Source of the DNA: an uncultured Bacteroidales bacterium
Lineage (GTDB): Bacteria; Bacteroidota; Bacteroidia; Bacteroidales; JAUNSR01
Assembly: GCA_947074165.1 (NCBI GenBank)
Contig: CAMTOT010000192.1
Coordinates: 1-5,993, forward strand
Direction: 5' to 3'
DNA length: 5,993 bases
This document shows positions 1-5,993 of the stretch, piece by piece; positions within the stretch are counted from its first letter, which is position 1; the number at the start of each line of letters is the position of its first letter. Below the pieces are notes generated by a model. The model was not told where the DNA came from and searched no databases. It saw nothing but the letters and a program-made list of their open reading frames with translations. The position numbers and the translations under genes were made by a program.

Positions 1-716
1 CCGGTACAAACTTCACTCTGGTTAATTATCTTGTGGCAGGAAAAGCAGACAAATTCGCTGAAGATGACGAGTTTAAGTGGTATATAGCAATTATAGTAAT
101 ATTCACTGTATTTACATTCAGCGCATTATGGATAACTGGTCAGGCCGCAAATCCTGAATCAACCTTCCGCACATCACTCTTTCATGTCATTACAATATTA
201 ACGACAACCGGATTTGCCGGATCAAATGCCGACTATGTAAGCTGGGGTCCTATATTCTGGATTGCAACTCTTGTCATAATGGCGATGGGAGCCTGTGCTG
301 GGTCTACAAGTGGTGGTATAAAGATAATACGTATTATGGTGCTCCTTAAAAACACCATTAATGAATTTTACCGTCAGGTACATCCACGCGCCATTGTACC
401 TGTCAGAATAAACAAGCATGTCATATCGTATGAACTTGTAAGTAAAGTGCTCGCTTTTATGTTTGTATATGTATTATTGGTTATAATCAGTATATTCATA
501 CTCACATCATTAGGACTTACTTTTGATACAGCTATAGGTACAAGCATCACATGTATTAGTAATGTCGGTCCGGGACTGGGAGAAACAGGTCCGGCGGGCA
601 ACTTCTCTTTTATTCCTTCAGCCGGAAAATGGTATCTATCATTTCTTATGCTTGTAGGAAGACTCGAATTATTCACAGTATTGGTTATTTTCACTCCGGG
701 ATTCTGGAAAAAATAA
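1..716 (+). CDS. trkH: TrkH/KtrB-family potassium uptake transporter, C-terminal part (5' end outside window)
   Basis: This is the membrane subunit of a Trk/Ktr-type K+ uptake system, which normally works in the inner membrane with a cytoplasmic NAD-binding TrkA/KtrA partner. The reading frame is open to the window edge (first full codon at base 3, encoding GTNFTLVNYL), and that stretch is TrkH-like. The GTG at base 33 is therefore an internal codon and not the start; the gene begins upstream. Visible family marks are the third filter loop TTTGFA (201-218), the GSTSGGIKIIR motif (300-332), the fourth filter loop NVGPGLG (561-581) and the typical end GRLELFTVLVIFTPGFWKK. Several hydrophobic membrane segments lie between them. 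The first two filter loops are missing only because of the window boundary. The gene stops 12 bases before ftsK, so the two may share a transcript. The family call is secure; TrkH versus KtrB naming is less so, and no TrkA partner is visible. Confidence 0.93.
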   Translation, partial: GTNFTLVNYLVAGKADKFAEDDEFKWYIAIIVIFTVFTFSALWITGQAANPESTFRTSLFHVITILTTTGFAGSNADYVSWGPIFWIATLVIMAMGACAGSTSGGIKIIRIMVLLKNTINEFYRQVHPRAIVPVRINKHVISYELVSKVLAFMFVYVLLVIISIFILTSLGLTFDTAIGTSITCISNVGPGLGETGPAGNFSFIPSAGKWYLSFLMLVGRLELFTVLVIFTPGFWKK

Positions 717-728
717 AGATTTTAATAA

Positions 729-3410
729 ATGAAAGCTGAAAACAAAAACGATAAGGGTAAAAAGAATGAAAAAAGCACAGCAGCATCTGCTCCGGCAGCA
801 GATAATGCAAGTGCTCTTCATAAGACTAAAATATATCTAAAAAGCGAAAGGACTCATTTCATAACAGGACTTGTGATTGTTATGATAAGTGTTTTTCTGT
901 TTGTATCATTTCTGTCTTTCTTCTTCACCGGTGATTCAGACCAGAGCAAATTGGCCCATCTTCCGTTTTCTCAACTTACAGATGTTAAGGGTGAACTTAA
1001 AAACTGGGCAGGTTCACTCGGAGCATATTGCGCTGAGGTTATGATAAACAGATGGATTGGTATTTCTGCTTTTATGATCTCTGTATTCTTATGGTGCATG
1101 GGAACAAAGTTTATGAAAGTGAAAGACTATAATCTTCTTAAAGTGTTTCTTTACACAAATATCATTATGATATGGGGATCTTTGTTTTTCGGTTTCTTTT
1201 TTGTCAGTGGTTACGAAGACTCATTTATATATCTGGGTGGAGCTCACGGTTATTATACTACTCTACTTTTGAAAGCTAATATAGGATGGTTTGGCACCTT
1301 CCTTCTTATCATTGTAAGTTTCATTTGTATCCTTATACTTGTCAATAAAAAAACAATCGAATACCTTAATAGAGGTATCATATATTTTATTGCCTGCATA
1401 AAAAAACCTTTCAAAAGAAAGCCGAAGCCTGCCGTTTCAGTTTCGGAACAGCAGCTTAGAAAAGAAAACTCTGAGCATATAGAAAGTAACCCTCTGTCTG
1501 AAGTTATACAACCTCAATCGGTAATGCAAACGCAACCGAGTGTTGAAGAGCCATCATACGTTGAAGATAATCTTTTCACCGATGAATATTCAAATGAAGA
1601 ACAGGTAATAGAAAAGCCATCAGAAGATATAACTTTTGAACTTATCGATAATGTAGAAATTCCAAACTCTAAACTTGACGCTTACCAAGAGCCGGAAGAA
1701 AATACATATAAAGAAAATACCGAGATAGAGTTTATCTCGGAGAAAGAAGAAAATGAGGATGCACAAACAAGCTTTAAAATACAACAAGCACCCGAAGAAG
1801 AGATAGTCGAAGAGATTGAAATCGAAGAAGGAGAAGAAGAAGTTGAATTTAATATAGCAGACAGCAAACCATTAGAACTTATTGATGAGTCTCAACCGTT
1901 TGATCCTCGCCTTGAACTGTCAAGATATAGAACTCCTTCGTTTGACTTACTTGAGAAATATGATGGAAAAGATGTACATATAGATATGGATGAACAAAAT
2001 GCCAACAAACAGCGCATCGAAGAGACTCTGCGCAATTATGGCATTGAAATACAATCCATTAACGCAACAATCGGACCAACAATTACTCTTTATGAGATAG
2101 TACCGAAACCGGGAGTTAGGATATCGAAAATCAGAAGTCTTGAAGATGATATCGCACTGAGCCTTGCTGCTTTGGGTATACGTATCATTGCGCCAATACC
2201 TGGTAAAGGTACTGTAGGTATCGAGGTACCAAATAAAGACCCTCAAATGGTGTCAATGTATTCTATTATTGCATCAAGAAAATTTCAGGAATCAAAATAC
2301 GAACTACCTGTAGCTCTTGGCAAGACCATTACAAATGAGATATTTATGTTTGACCTTGCGAAAATGCCACACGTACTTGTAGCAGGTGCTACAGGTCAGG
2401 GTAAATCGGTTGGTCTAAATGCTATTATCACATCGTTGCTATACCGCAAACATCCGTCCGAACTTAAGATGGTACTTATCGACCCTAAAAAGGTAGAGTT
2501 TAATATTTATTCTAAAATAGAGAAACACTTCCTTGCGAAATTGCCGGATGAAGAAGAAGCTATCATTACTGACGTAACTAAAGTTGTGGCTACTCTTAAT
2601 TCTATCTGTAAAGAAATGGATGAGAGATACGACCTTCTTAAAGCAGCAGGTACAAGAAACATTATTGAATATAACGAGAGATTCAAACAAAGAAGGCTTA
2701 ACCCGGAAAAAGGACATAGATTCTTACCATACATGGTGGTAATCGTCGATGAGTTTGGAGATTTGATTATGACGGCAGGTAAAGAGGTAGAACTACCGAT
2801 AGCGCGTATCGCACAGCTAGCCCGTGCCGTAGGTATTCATATGATAATAGCTACACAGCGACCATCAACAAATATCATAACAGGTATTATTAAGGCCAAC
2901 TTCCCTGCCAGGGTAGCATTTAGAGTTACTTCAATGATCGACTCACGTACTATCCTTGACAATCCGGGAGCTAATCAGCTTATCGGACGAGGAGACCTTC
3001 TATTCTCTCAAGGTGGGAATACGACACGTGTACAATGCGCGTTCGTAGACACGCCTGAAGTAGAAAAGATAGCGGAGAATATCGGAGAACAACAAGGATA
3101 CCCTACCGCATTTTATCTGCCTGAATATGTACCTGAAGGAGGAAGTGAAAGCTCAATAGCAGATGTAGACCTAAGCAAACGTGATCCTATGTTTAAAGAG
3201 GTCGCTCTTATGGTTGTCATGTCGCAATCGGCTTCGACGTCAATGATTCAGAGAAAATTCTCTATTGGATTTAACCGTGCCGGACGCATTATGGATCAGC
3301 TTGAAGCAGCAGGCATTGTAGGCGGACTTGAAGGTGGTAAAACACGTCAGATAAACGTGATGGACGAAATGCATCTTGAAAATGTGCTTGAGAATATGGG
3401 GATTAATTAA
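729..3410 (+). CDS. ftsK: FtsK/SpoIIIE-family DNA translocase
   Basis: This is a membrane-anchored, ATP-driven double-stranded DNA pump that acts at the division septum to clear chromosome termini and, in the family, to activate XerCD recombination at dif. The 893 residues show the full domain order. There is a charged cytoplasmic start (1-40), four membrane segments (about 43-66, 107-125, 136-160, 184-205), and an acidic low-complexity linker (about 235-390, Glu-richest at 356-373). The alpha domain (about 395-530) and the RecA-like beta motor follow, with Walker A GATGQGKS (553-560; K559, S560) and Walker B VVIVDE (670-675; D674, E675). The gamma winged helix lies at about 817-880 and contains SIGFNRAGRIMDQLE. 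The start ATG follows an A/T-rich stretch with no Shine-Dalgarno, usual in Bacteroidetes. The linker is far shorter than in E. coli FtsK and closer to SpoIIIE/SftA-type proteins in scale. No frameshift or lost catalytic residue is seen. Confidence 0.97.
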   Translation: MKAENKNDKGKKNEKSTAASAPAADNASALHKTKIYLKSERTHFITGLVIVMISVFLFVSFLSFFFTGDSDQSKLAHLPFSQLTDVKGELKNWAGSLGAYCAEVMINRWIGISAFMISVFLWCMGTKFMKVKDYNLLKVFLYTNIIMIWGSLFFGFFFVSGYEDSFIYLGGAHGYYTTLLLKANIGWFGTFLLIIVSFICILILVNKKTIEYLNRGIIYFIACIKKPFKRKPKPAVSVSEQQLRKENSEHIESNPLSEVIQPQSVMQTQPSVEEPSYVEDNLFTDEYSNEEQVIEKPSEDITFELIDNVEIPNSKLDAYQEPEENTYKENTEIEFISEKEENEDAQTSFKIQQAPEEEIVEEIEIEEGEEEVEFNIADSKPLELIDESQPFDPRLELSRYRTPSFDLLEKYDGKDVHIDMDEQNANKQRIEETLRNYGIEIQSINATIGPTITLYEIVPKPGVRISKIRSLEDDIALSLAALGIRIIAPIPGKGTVGIEVPNKDPQMVSMYSIIASRKFQESKYELPVALGKTITNEIFMFDLAKMPHVLVAGATGQGKSVGLNAIITSLLYRKHPSELKMVLIDPKKVEFNIYSKIEKHFLAKLPDEEEAIITDVTKVVATLNSICKEMDERYDLLKAAGTRNIIEYNERFKQRRLNPEKGHRFLPYMVVIVDEFGDLIMTAGKEVELPIARIAQLARAVGIHMIIATQRPSTNIITGIIKANFPARVAFRVTSMIDSRTILDNPGANQLIGRGDLLFSQGGNTTRVQCAFVDTPEVEKIAENIGEQQGYPTAFYLPEYVPEGGSESSIADVDLSKRDPMFKEVALMVVMSQSASTSMIQRKFSIGFNRAGRIMDQLEAAGIVGGLEGGKTRQINVMDEMHLENVLENMGIN

Positions 3411-3476
3411 CCCGGAGAATTCAAACAATAATGATAAAGTATTTGTTAAGTTAAATAAAAAGATATTCTAACTGTT

Positions 3477-4124
3477 ATGATTAAGAGGAATATAATCACC
3501 TTACTACTCATCAGCTTTACTGCCCTTTTATTCGCTCAGAATGACAACAAAGCGGTCGGCATATTAAAATCGAGTGCAGAGACTCTAAGCAAAGACAGTG
3601 GGATAGAGGTTAAATTTGTTCTTGCAGAGACAGATGCTGACAATGATCTTGTATACAATTTCAACGGAATTTTAAGATTTAAAGGAGAGAAATTTTATAT
3701 TGAGGTACCTGATGCACGCATCTGGAATAACGGGATAAATCAATGGGTCTGGCTTAATAACAGCGATGAGGTAAATTTATCAAAATCATCTAAAGATGAG
3801 ACTCTTGCTCTTAACCCTATCACTCTTCTTGAACTTTATAAATACGGTGCTAAAGTAAAATACGTAGCGACGCATAACATATCAGGCAAACAGGTTGAAA
3901 TTATTGATATCAACCCGCAGAAGACTGATTTGCCTTGGAGTAAGATAATCGCAATGATAGATAGTAAGACAAATTTCCCTTACACAATCTCTATGATTGG
4001 AGATAACAACAATAAAACAAACATTGTATTTGAAAAACCGGTAAGAGATATGAAATTTTCAAATCATGAATTTGAATTTGACAAAAAGAAATATCCGAAG
4101 CCGGAAGTAATTGACTTAAGATAA
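3477..4124 (+). CDS. lolA: LolA-like periplasmic outer-membrane lipoprotein carrier protein
   Basis: LolA takes lipoproteins from the inner-membrane LolCDE exporter and carries them through the periplasm to the outer membrane. The 215-residue product opens with a clear Sec signal peptide: basic MIKR, hydrophobic core to about residue 17, and a likely signal peptidase I cut between A20 and Q21. There is no lipobox Cys, so the protein should be soluble. The mature part has the LolA-type pattern of alternating beta strands: GILRFKGEKFYIEVPD (64-79), a WVWLNN strand (about 90-95), LNPITLLELYKYG (112-124), and a basic C-terminal end FDKKKYPKPEVIDLR (201-215) of the kind I associate with Bacteroidales LolA homologues. 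It lies 66 bases after ftsK and 14 bases before trxB, consistent with one operon. LolA sequences are poorly conserved, so the family call rests on overall pattern; a generic DUF-type LolA-like protein is the alternative. Confidence 0.85.
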   Translation: MIKRNIITLLLISFTALLFAQNDNKAVGILKSSAETLSKDSGIEVKFVLAETDADNDLVYNFNGILRFKGEKFYIEVPDARIWNNGINQWVWLNNSDEVNLSKSSKDETLALNPITLLELYKYGAKVKYVATHNISGKQVEIIDINPQKTDLPWSKIIAMIDSKTNFPYTISMIGDNNNKTNIVFEKPVRDMKFSNHEFEFDKKKYPKPEVIDLR

Positions 4125-4138
4125 TAGAACTTATTAAT

Positions 4139-5089
4139 ATGGAAGCAAACGAAAAAGTAAACTGCCTGATTATCGGATCAGGTCCTGCAGGATATACGGC
4201 TGCTATTTACGCAAGCCGCGCTAATCTATCTCCGGTTCTTTACGAAGGAATACAACCGGGCGGACAGCTGACTATAACTACAGAGATTGAAAACTTCCCT
4301 GGTTATCCTGACGGAACTACTGGTGTAGAACTTATGGATGATATGAAAAAGCAGGCTATGCGATTCGGTGCCGATATTCGTTTCGGTATCGTTACAAGCG
4401 TAGATTTCTGCACTGAAGGATCTCACCTTGTCACTATTGACGAAAGCAAAGTTATAGAAGCTAAAACCGTTATAATCGCAACGGGTGCTTCTGCAAAATA
4501 TCTTGGATTGCCGGATGAAGTTAAATATGCAGGTATGGGAGTATCGGCTTGCGCTACTTGCGACGGTTTCTTCTACAGAAAGAAAGTTGTAGCTGTTGTT
4601 GGTGGTGGAGATACAGCATGTGAAGAGGCAGTATATCTGTCTAAACTTGCAAGCAAGGTATATATGATAGTAAGACGCGATGAATTAAGAGCATCTAAAA
4701 TCATGCAGGCAAGAGTTGCCAAAGAAGAAAACATTGAGATTCTTTGGGAAACTCAGACACTTGGTCTTTTCGGAGAAAACGGTGTAGAGGGAGTAAACCT
4801 AATACATAAAAAAGGAACACCTGAAGAATACACTTCAGAGGTAGCTATCGACGGATTTTTCCTTGCTATCGGTCATCATCCAAACACAGATGTTTTCGCA
4901 AAATATCTTGAGCTTGATGAAGCCGGATATATAATCACAAACGGAAAAACGACCGAGACAAACGTACCGGGCGTATTTGCAGCAGGAGATGTAGCAGACA
5001 ACAGATACCGCCAGGCTATTACAGCCGCAGGATCGGGATGTAAATCGGCAATAGACGCAGAAAAATATCTTATAGATACTCAAGACTGA
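4139..5089 (+). CDS. trxB: Thioredoxin reductase (NADPH)
   Basis: This cytoplasmic flavoenzyme passes electrons from NADPH through FAD and a redox disulfide to thioredoxin, supporting ribonucleotide reductase, peroxidases and protein repair. The 316 residues match the usual length of low-molecular-weight bacterial TrxB. The sequence shows the FAD-binding GSGPAG (13-18), GGQLTITTEIENFPG (41-55), the active-site CATC (C138 and C141) followed by D142, and the NADPH-binding GGGDTA (155-160). VRRDELRA (178-185) is the arginine-rich motif expected for NADP(H) selectivity, and the second FAD motif FAAGDV is at 280-285. All key residues are intact. The start is set by the short lead MEANEKVNCLIIGSG, which places the first beta strand correctly. 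It starts 14 bases after the lolA stop with no Shine-Dalgarno and no visible promoter, so it is probably read from an upstream transcript. A ferredoxin-NADP reductase is unlikely because of the CATC motif. Confidence 0.97.
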   Translation: MEANEKVNCLIIGSGPAGYTAAIYASRANLSPVLYEGIQPGGQLTITTEIENFPGYPDGTTGVELMDDMKKQAMRFGADIRFGIVTSVDFCTEGSHLVTIDESKVIEAKTVIIATGASAKYLGLPDEVKYAGMGVSACATCDGFFYRKKVVAVVGGGDTACEEAVYLSKLASKVYMIVRRDELRASKIMQARVAKEENIEILWETQTLGLFGENGVEGVNLIHKKGTPEEYTSEVAIDGFFLAIGHHPNTDVFAKYLELDEAGYIITNGKTTETNVPGVFAAGDVADNRYRQAITAAGSGCKSAIDAEKYLIDTQD

Positions 5090-5106
5090 TTTCTGAAATA
5101 AATTAT

Positions 5107-5176
5107 TGAGTTTAATCTCATTCAGATACATCTAATACAATGTCTTTGAATGAGATTATTATTTTGTTGAAACTCA
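5107..5176 (+). terminator. Nested hairpin after trxB, probable intrinsic terminator
   Basis: A perfect 12-bp inverted repeat (TAATCTCATTCA at 5113-5124 and TGAATGAGATTA at 5147-5158) starts 23 bases after the trxB stop and is followed at once by a T-rich run (5159-5168, TTATTTTGTT). The 22-base loop can pair further (ACA 5128-5130 with TGT 5141-5143). A second, outer pair of arms (TGAGTTT 5107-5113 with AAACTCA 5170-5176) encloses the first and shares base 5113 with it. The stem is AT-rich and the U tract is interrupted by one G, so it is a moderate-strength terminator by eye. It separates the ftsK-lolA-trxB unit from the Crp/Fnr gene. A structural 3' end or an mRNA stabiliser is the alternative reading. 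Confidence 0.65.
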
Positions 5177-5199
5177 GGTATACAAGAGTCAAAAAATAA

Positions 5200-5218
5200 T
5201 TATGATTCATCATCATAA
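5200..5218. promoter_or_regulatory. Perfect inverted repeat, candidate operator
   Basis: The sequence reads TTATGAT-TCATC-ATCATAA: two exact 7-base arms around a 5-base spacer. It ends 14 bases before the -7 box of the Crp/Fnr gene, so its centre (5209) lies about 38 bases before the inferred transcription start, in the place of the -33 element. The inner TGAT...ATCA half-sites resemble the Fnr-type box TTGAT-N4-ATCAA, but the spacer is 5, not 4. Binding by the downstream regulator is inference only. Confidence 0.4.
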
Positions 5219-5232
5219 GTGAAAATAATTTA

Positions 5233-5240
5233 TATATTTG
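5233..5240 (+). promoter_or_regulatory. Bacteroidetes-type -7 promoter box for the Crp/Fnr gene
   Basis: TATATTTG matches the Bacteroidetes primary sigma -7 consensus TAnnTTTG exactly. It ends 32 bases before the ATG at 5273, which would give a leader of roughly 25 bases. No TTG-containing -33 element is visible about 20 bases further upstream; an inverted repeat lies there instead. A promoter with a poor -33 box may depend on an activator, but this is inference. Confidence 0.55.
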
Positions 5241-5272
5241 TGCTACATAACATTGTTTATTAAAACATCTCC

Positions 5273-5945
5273 ATGACTACACAGACAAGAGAAATTGATT
5301 TGTCCAGGTATCTTGCTAATATCTGGGATTTACTGACGCCCGAAGAACAGGAGTTGGTTAGGGAGAATACCCACATTCAAAACTTCAAGAAAAACGAGCC
5401 TATTTATCGTGAACTTGAAGAACCTTCGCATCTTTTATGTCTATTAAGAGGTAAAGTAAAGATCTTTAAAGAGGGGATTGGCGGCAGAAATCAGATTATG
5501 CGTCTGATAAAACCCGTTCAGTATTTCGGATACAGAGCTTACTTCGCGTCTCAACCTTATGTAACGGAAGCAGCTGCGTTCGAACCATCTGTCATAGCCT
5601 TTATCCCTATGGAGCTTATAGAAAATCTTATAAAGAAAAACAATGCTCTCGCATATTTCTTTATAAAAGAGCTATCTATTGATTTGGGAGAATCAGATGA
5701 AAGGACTGTTAATCTTACACAGAAACATATCCGCGGACGACTTGCAGACTCTCTTGTTTTCCTACTTGATAAGTATGGTACCGAAGCTGATGGTTGTACG
5801 ATAAACATTTACCTGGCTCGCGAAGATCTGGCAAGCTTATCGAATATGACTACATCCAACGCTATCAGAACATTATCAAGCTTCTGTACTGAAGAGATAG
5901 TCGCTGTAGACGGACGTAAGATAAAAGTGCTTGATGAAAAGAAGC
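5273..5945 (+). CDS. Crp/Fnr-family transcriptional regulator, 3' end lost to adapter sequence
   Basis: This is a cytoplasmic DNA-binding regulator with an N-terminal cyclic-nucleotide-binding-type beta barrel (about residues 15-115), a dimer helix (about 118-150) and a C-terminal winged helix-turn-helix (about 150-224; core LAREDLASLSNMTTSNAIRTL at 181-201). Barrel marks include LLRGKVKIFKEG (57-68). The positions that hold the cAMP-contacting Glu and Arg in E. coli CRP read YFGYRAYFASQPYVTEA (84-100), so canonical cAMP binding is not supported. The N-terminal CxxC cluster of Fnr is also absent (Cys only at 56, 175 and 205). The ligand and targets are therefore unknown. The start ATG follows its own candidate promoter and has no Shine-Dalgarno. 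Genuine codons run to residue 224 (KK at 5939-5944); the frame then continues QIGRAHV and stops at 5966-5968, all read from adapter apart from base 5945. Family members usually end a few residues after this point, so little appears to be missing. Confidence 0.9.
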
Positions 5946-5993
5946 AGATCGGAAGAGCACACGTCTGAACTCCAGTCACCGCTCATTACCTCG
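5946..5993. other. Illumina TruSeq adapter and index (sequencing artefact, not genomic)
   Basis: From 5946 the sequence reads AGATCGGAAGAGC and continues to 5979 as an exact match, from memory, to the 34-base TruSeq indexed adapter ending CCAGTCAC. Bases 5980-5987 (CGCTCATT) match the TruSeq HT i7 index I know as D703. Bases 5988-5993 read ACCTCG where the adapter has ATCTCG, one mismatch. Base 5946 itself could be either genomic A or the adapter/A-tail base. The sequence ends inside the adapter, so the contig end was built from an untrimmed read of a short insert. Confidence 0.97.

Noticed and set aside
33..35. GTG at base 33 as the start of the potassium transporter gene
   Set aside because: The frame is open upstream to the window edge and encodes TrkH-like residues there; the protein would lack half of the transporter. 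The true start is outside the window.
1682..1867. Minus-strand open frame rich in serine opposite the ftsK linker
   Set aside because: It is the antisense of the GAA-rich acidic linker; the Ser bias is what reversed GAA/GAT codons give. No start signal or family resemblance.
1947..2734. Several minus-strand open frames inside the ftsK motor region
   Set aside because: They overlap a strongly conserved ATPase in the other strand, have no recognisable domain and no promoter; shadow frames.
3431..3454. Seven-codon ATG frame in the ftsK-lolA gap as a leader peptide
   Set aside because: It is AT-rich, has no attenuator-like structure or codon signature, and is of a length expected by chance.
3440..3457. 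TATTT...AAATA hairpin in the ftsK-lolA gap as a terminator
   Set aside because: Only five A/T pairs with a loop of eight and no T run; too weak to support a terminator call.
5223..5239. AAATA...TATTT inverted repeat overlapping the -7 box
   Set aside because: Pure A/T arms in an A/T-rich promoter region are expected by chance, and the TATTT arm is already explained by the -7 box.
5966..5968. TGA as the true stop codon of the Crp/Fnr gene
   Set aside because: It lies within the Illumina adapter; the genomic sequence ends at about 5945.

Overview
The window suggests a low-GC member of the Bacteroidetes, most likely order Bacteroidales. The evidence is the family-level look of the proteins (a four-TM FtsK/SpoIIIE with a GATGQGKS Walker A, a LolA-like protein with a signal peptide ending FA|Q), the absence of Shine-Dalgarno sequences before every start codon, and a TAnnTTTG-type -7 promoter box. 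Genus cannot be fixed from the sequence alone. All genes lie on the + strand.

Layout. Positions 1-716 hold the C-terminal part of a TrkH/KtrB-type potassium transporter whose 5' end lies outside the window. After 12 bases comes ftsK (729-3410), an 893-residue DNA translocase. A 66-base gap leads to a LolA-like periplasmic lipoprotein carrier (3477-4124), and 14 bases later comes trxB, thioredoxin reductase (4139-5089). The tight same-strand packing suggests that ftsK, lolA and trxB (perhaps with trkH) are co-transcribed. They serve different housekeeping jobs: chromosome segregation, outer-membrane lipoprotein delivery and thiol redox balance.

The 183-base gap 5090-5272 is the only real regulatory region. 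It starts with a 12-bp perfect hairpin followed by a T-rich stretch, a likely terminator for trxB. A perfect 7-bp inverted repeat with a 5-base spacer comes next, then a -7 box (TATATTTG), then a Crp/Fnr-family regulator (from 5273). The inverted repeat sits where the -33 element would be expected, so it is a candidate operator, possibly for the regulator itself.

The last 48 bases (5946-5993) are not genomic. They match the Illumina TruSeq read-1 3' adapter followed by an 8-base index. The apparent stop codon of the Crp/Fnr gene (5966-5968) and its last residues (IGRAHV) are adapter-encoded, so the true gene is cut off near its 3' end. I see no mobile element, CRISPR array, RNA gene or undescribed system here; the rest of the window looks like ordinary core genome.
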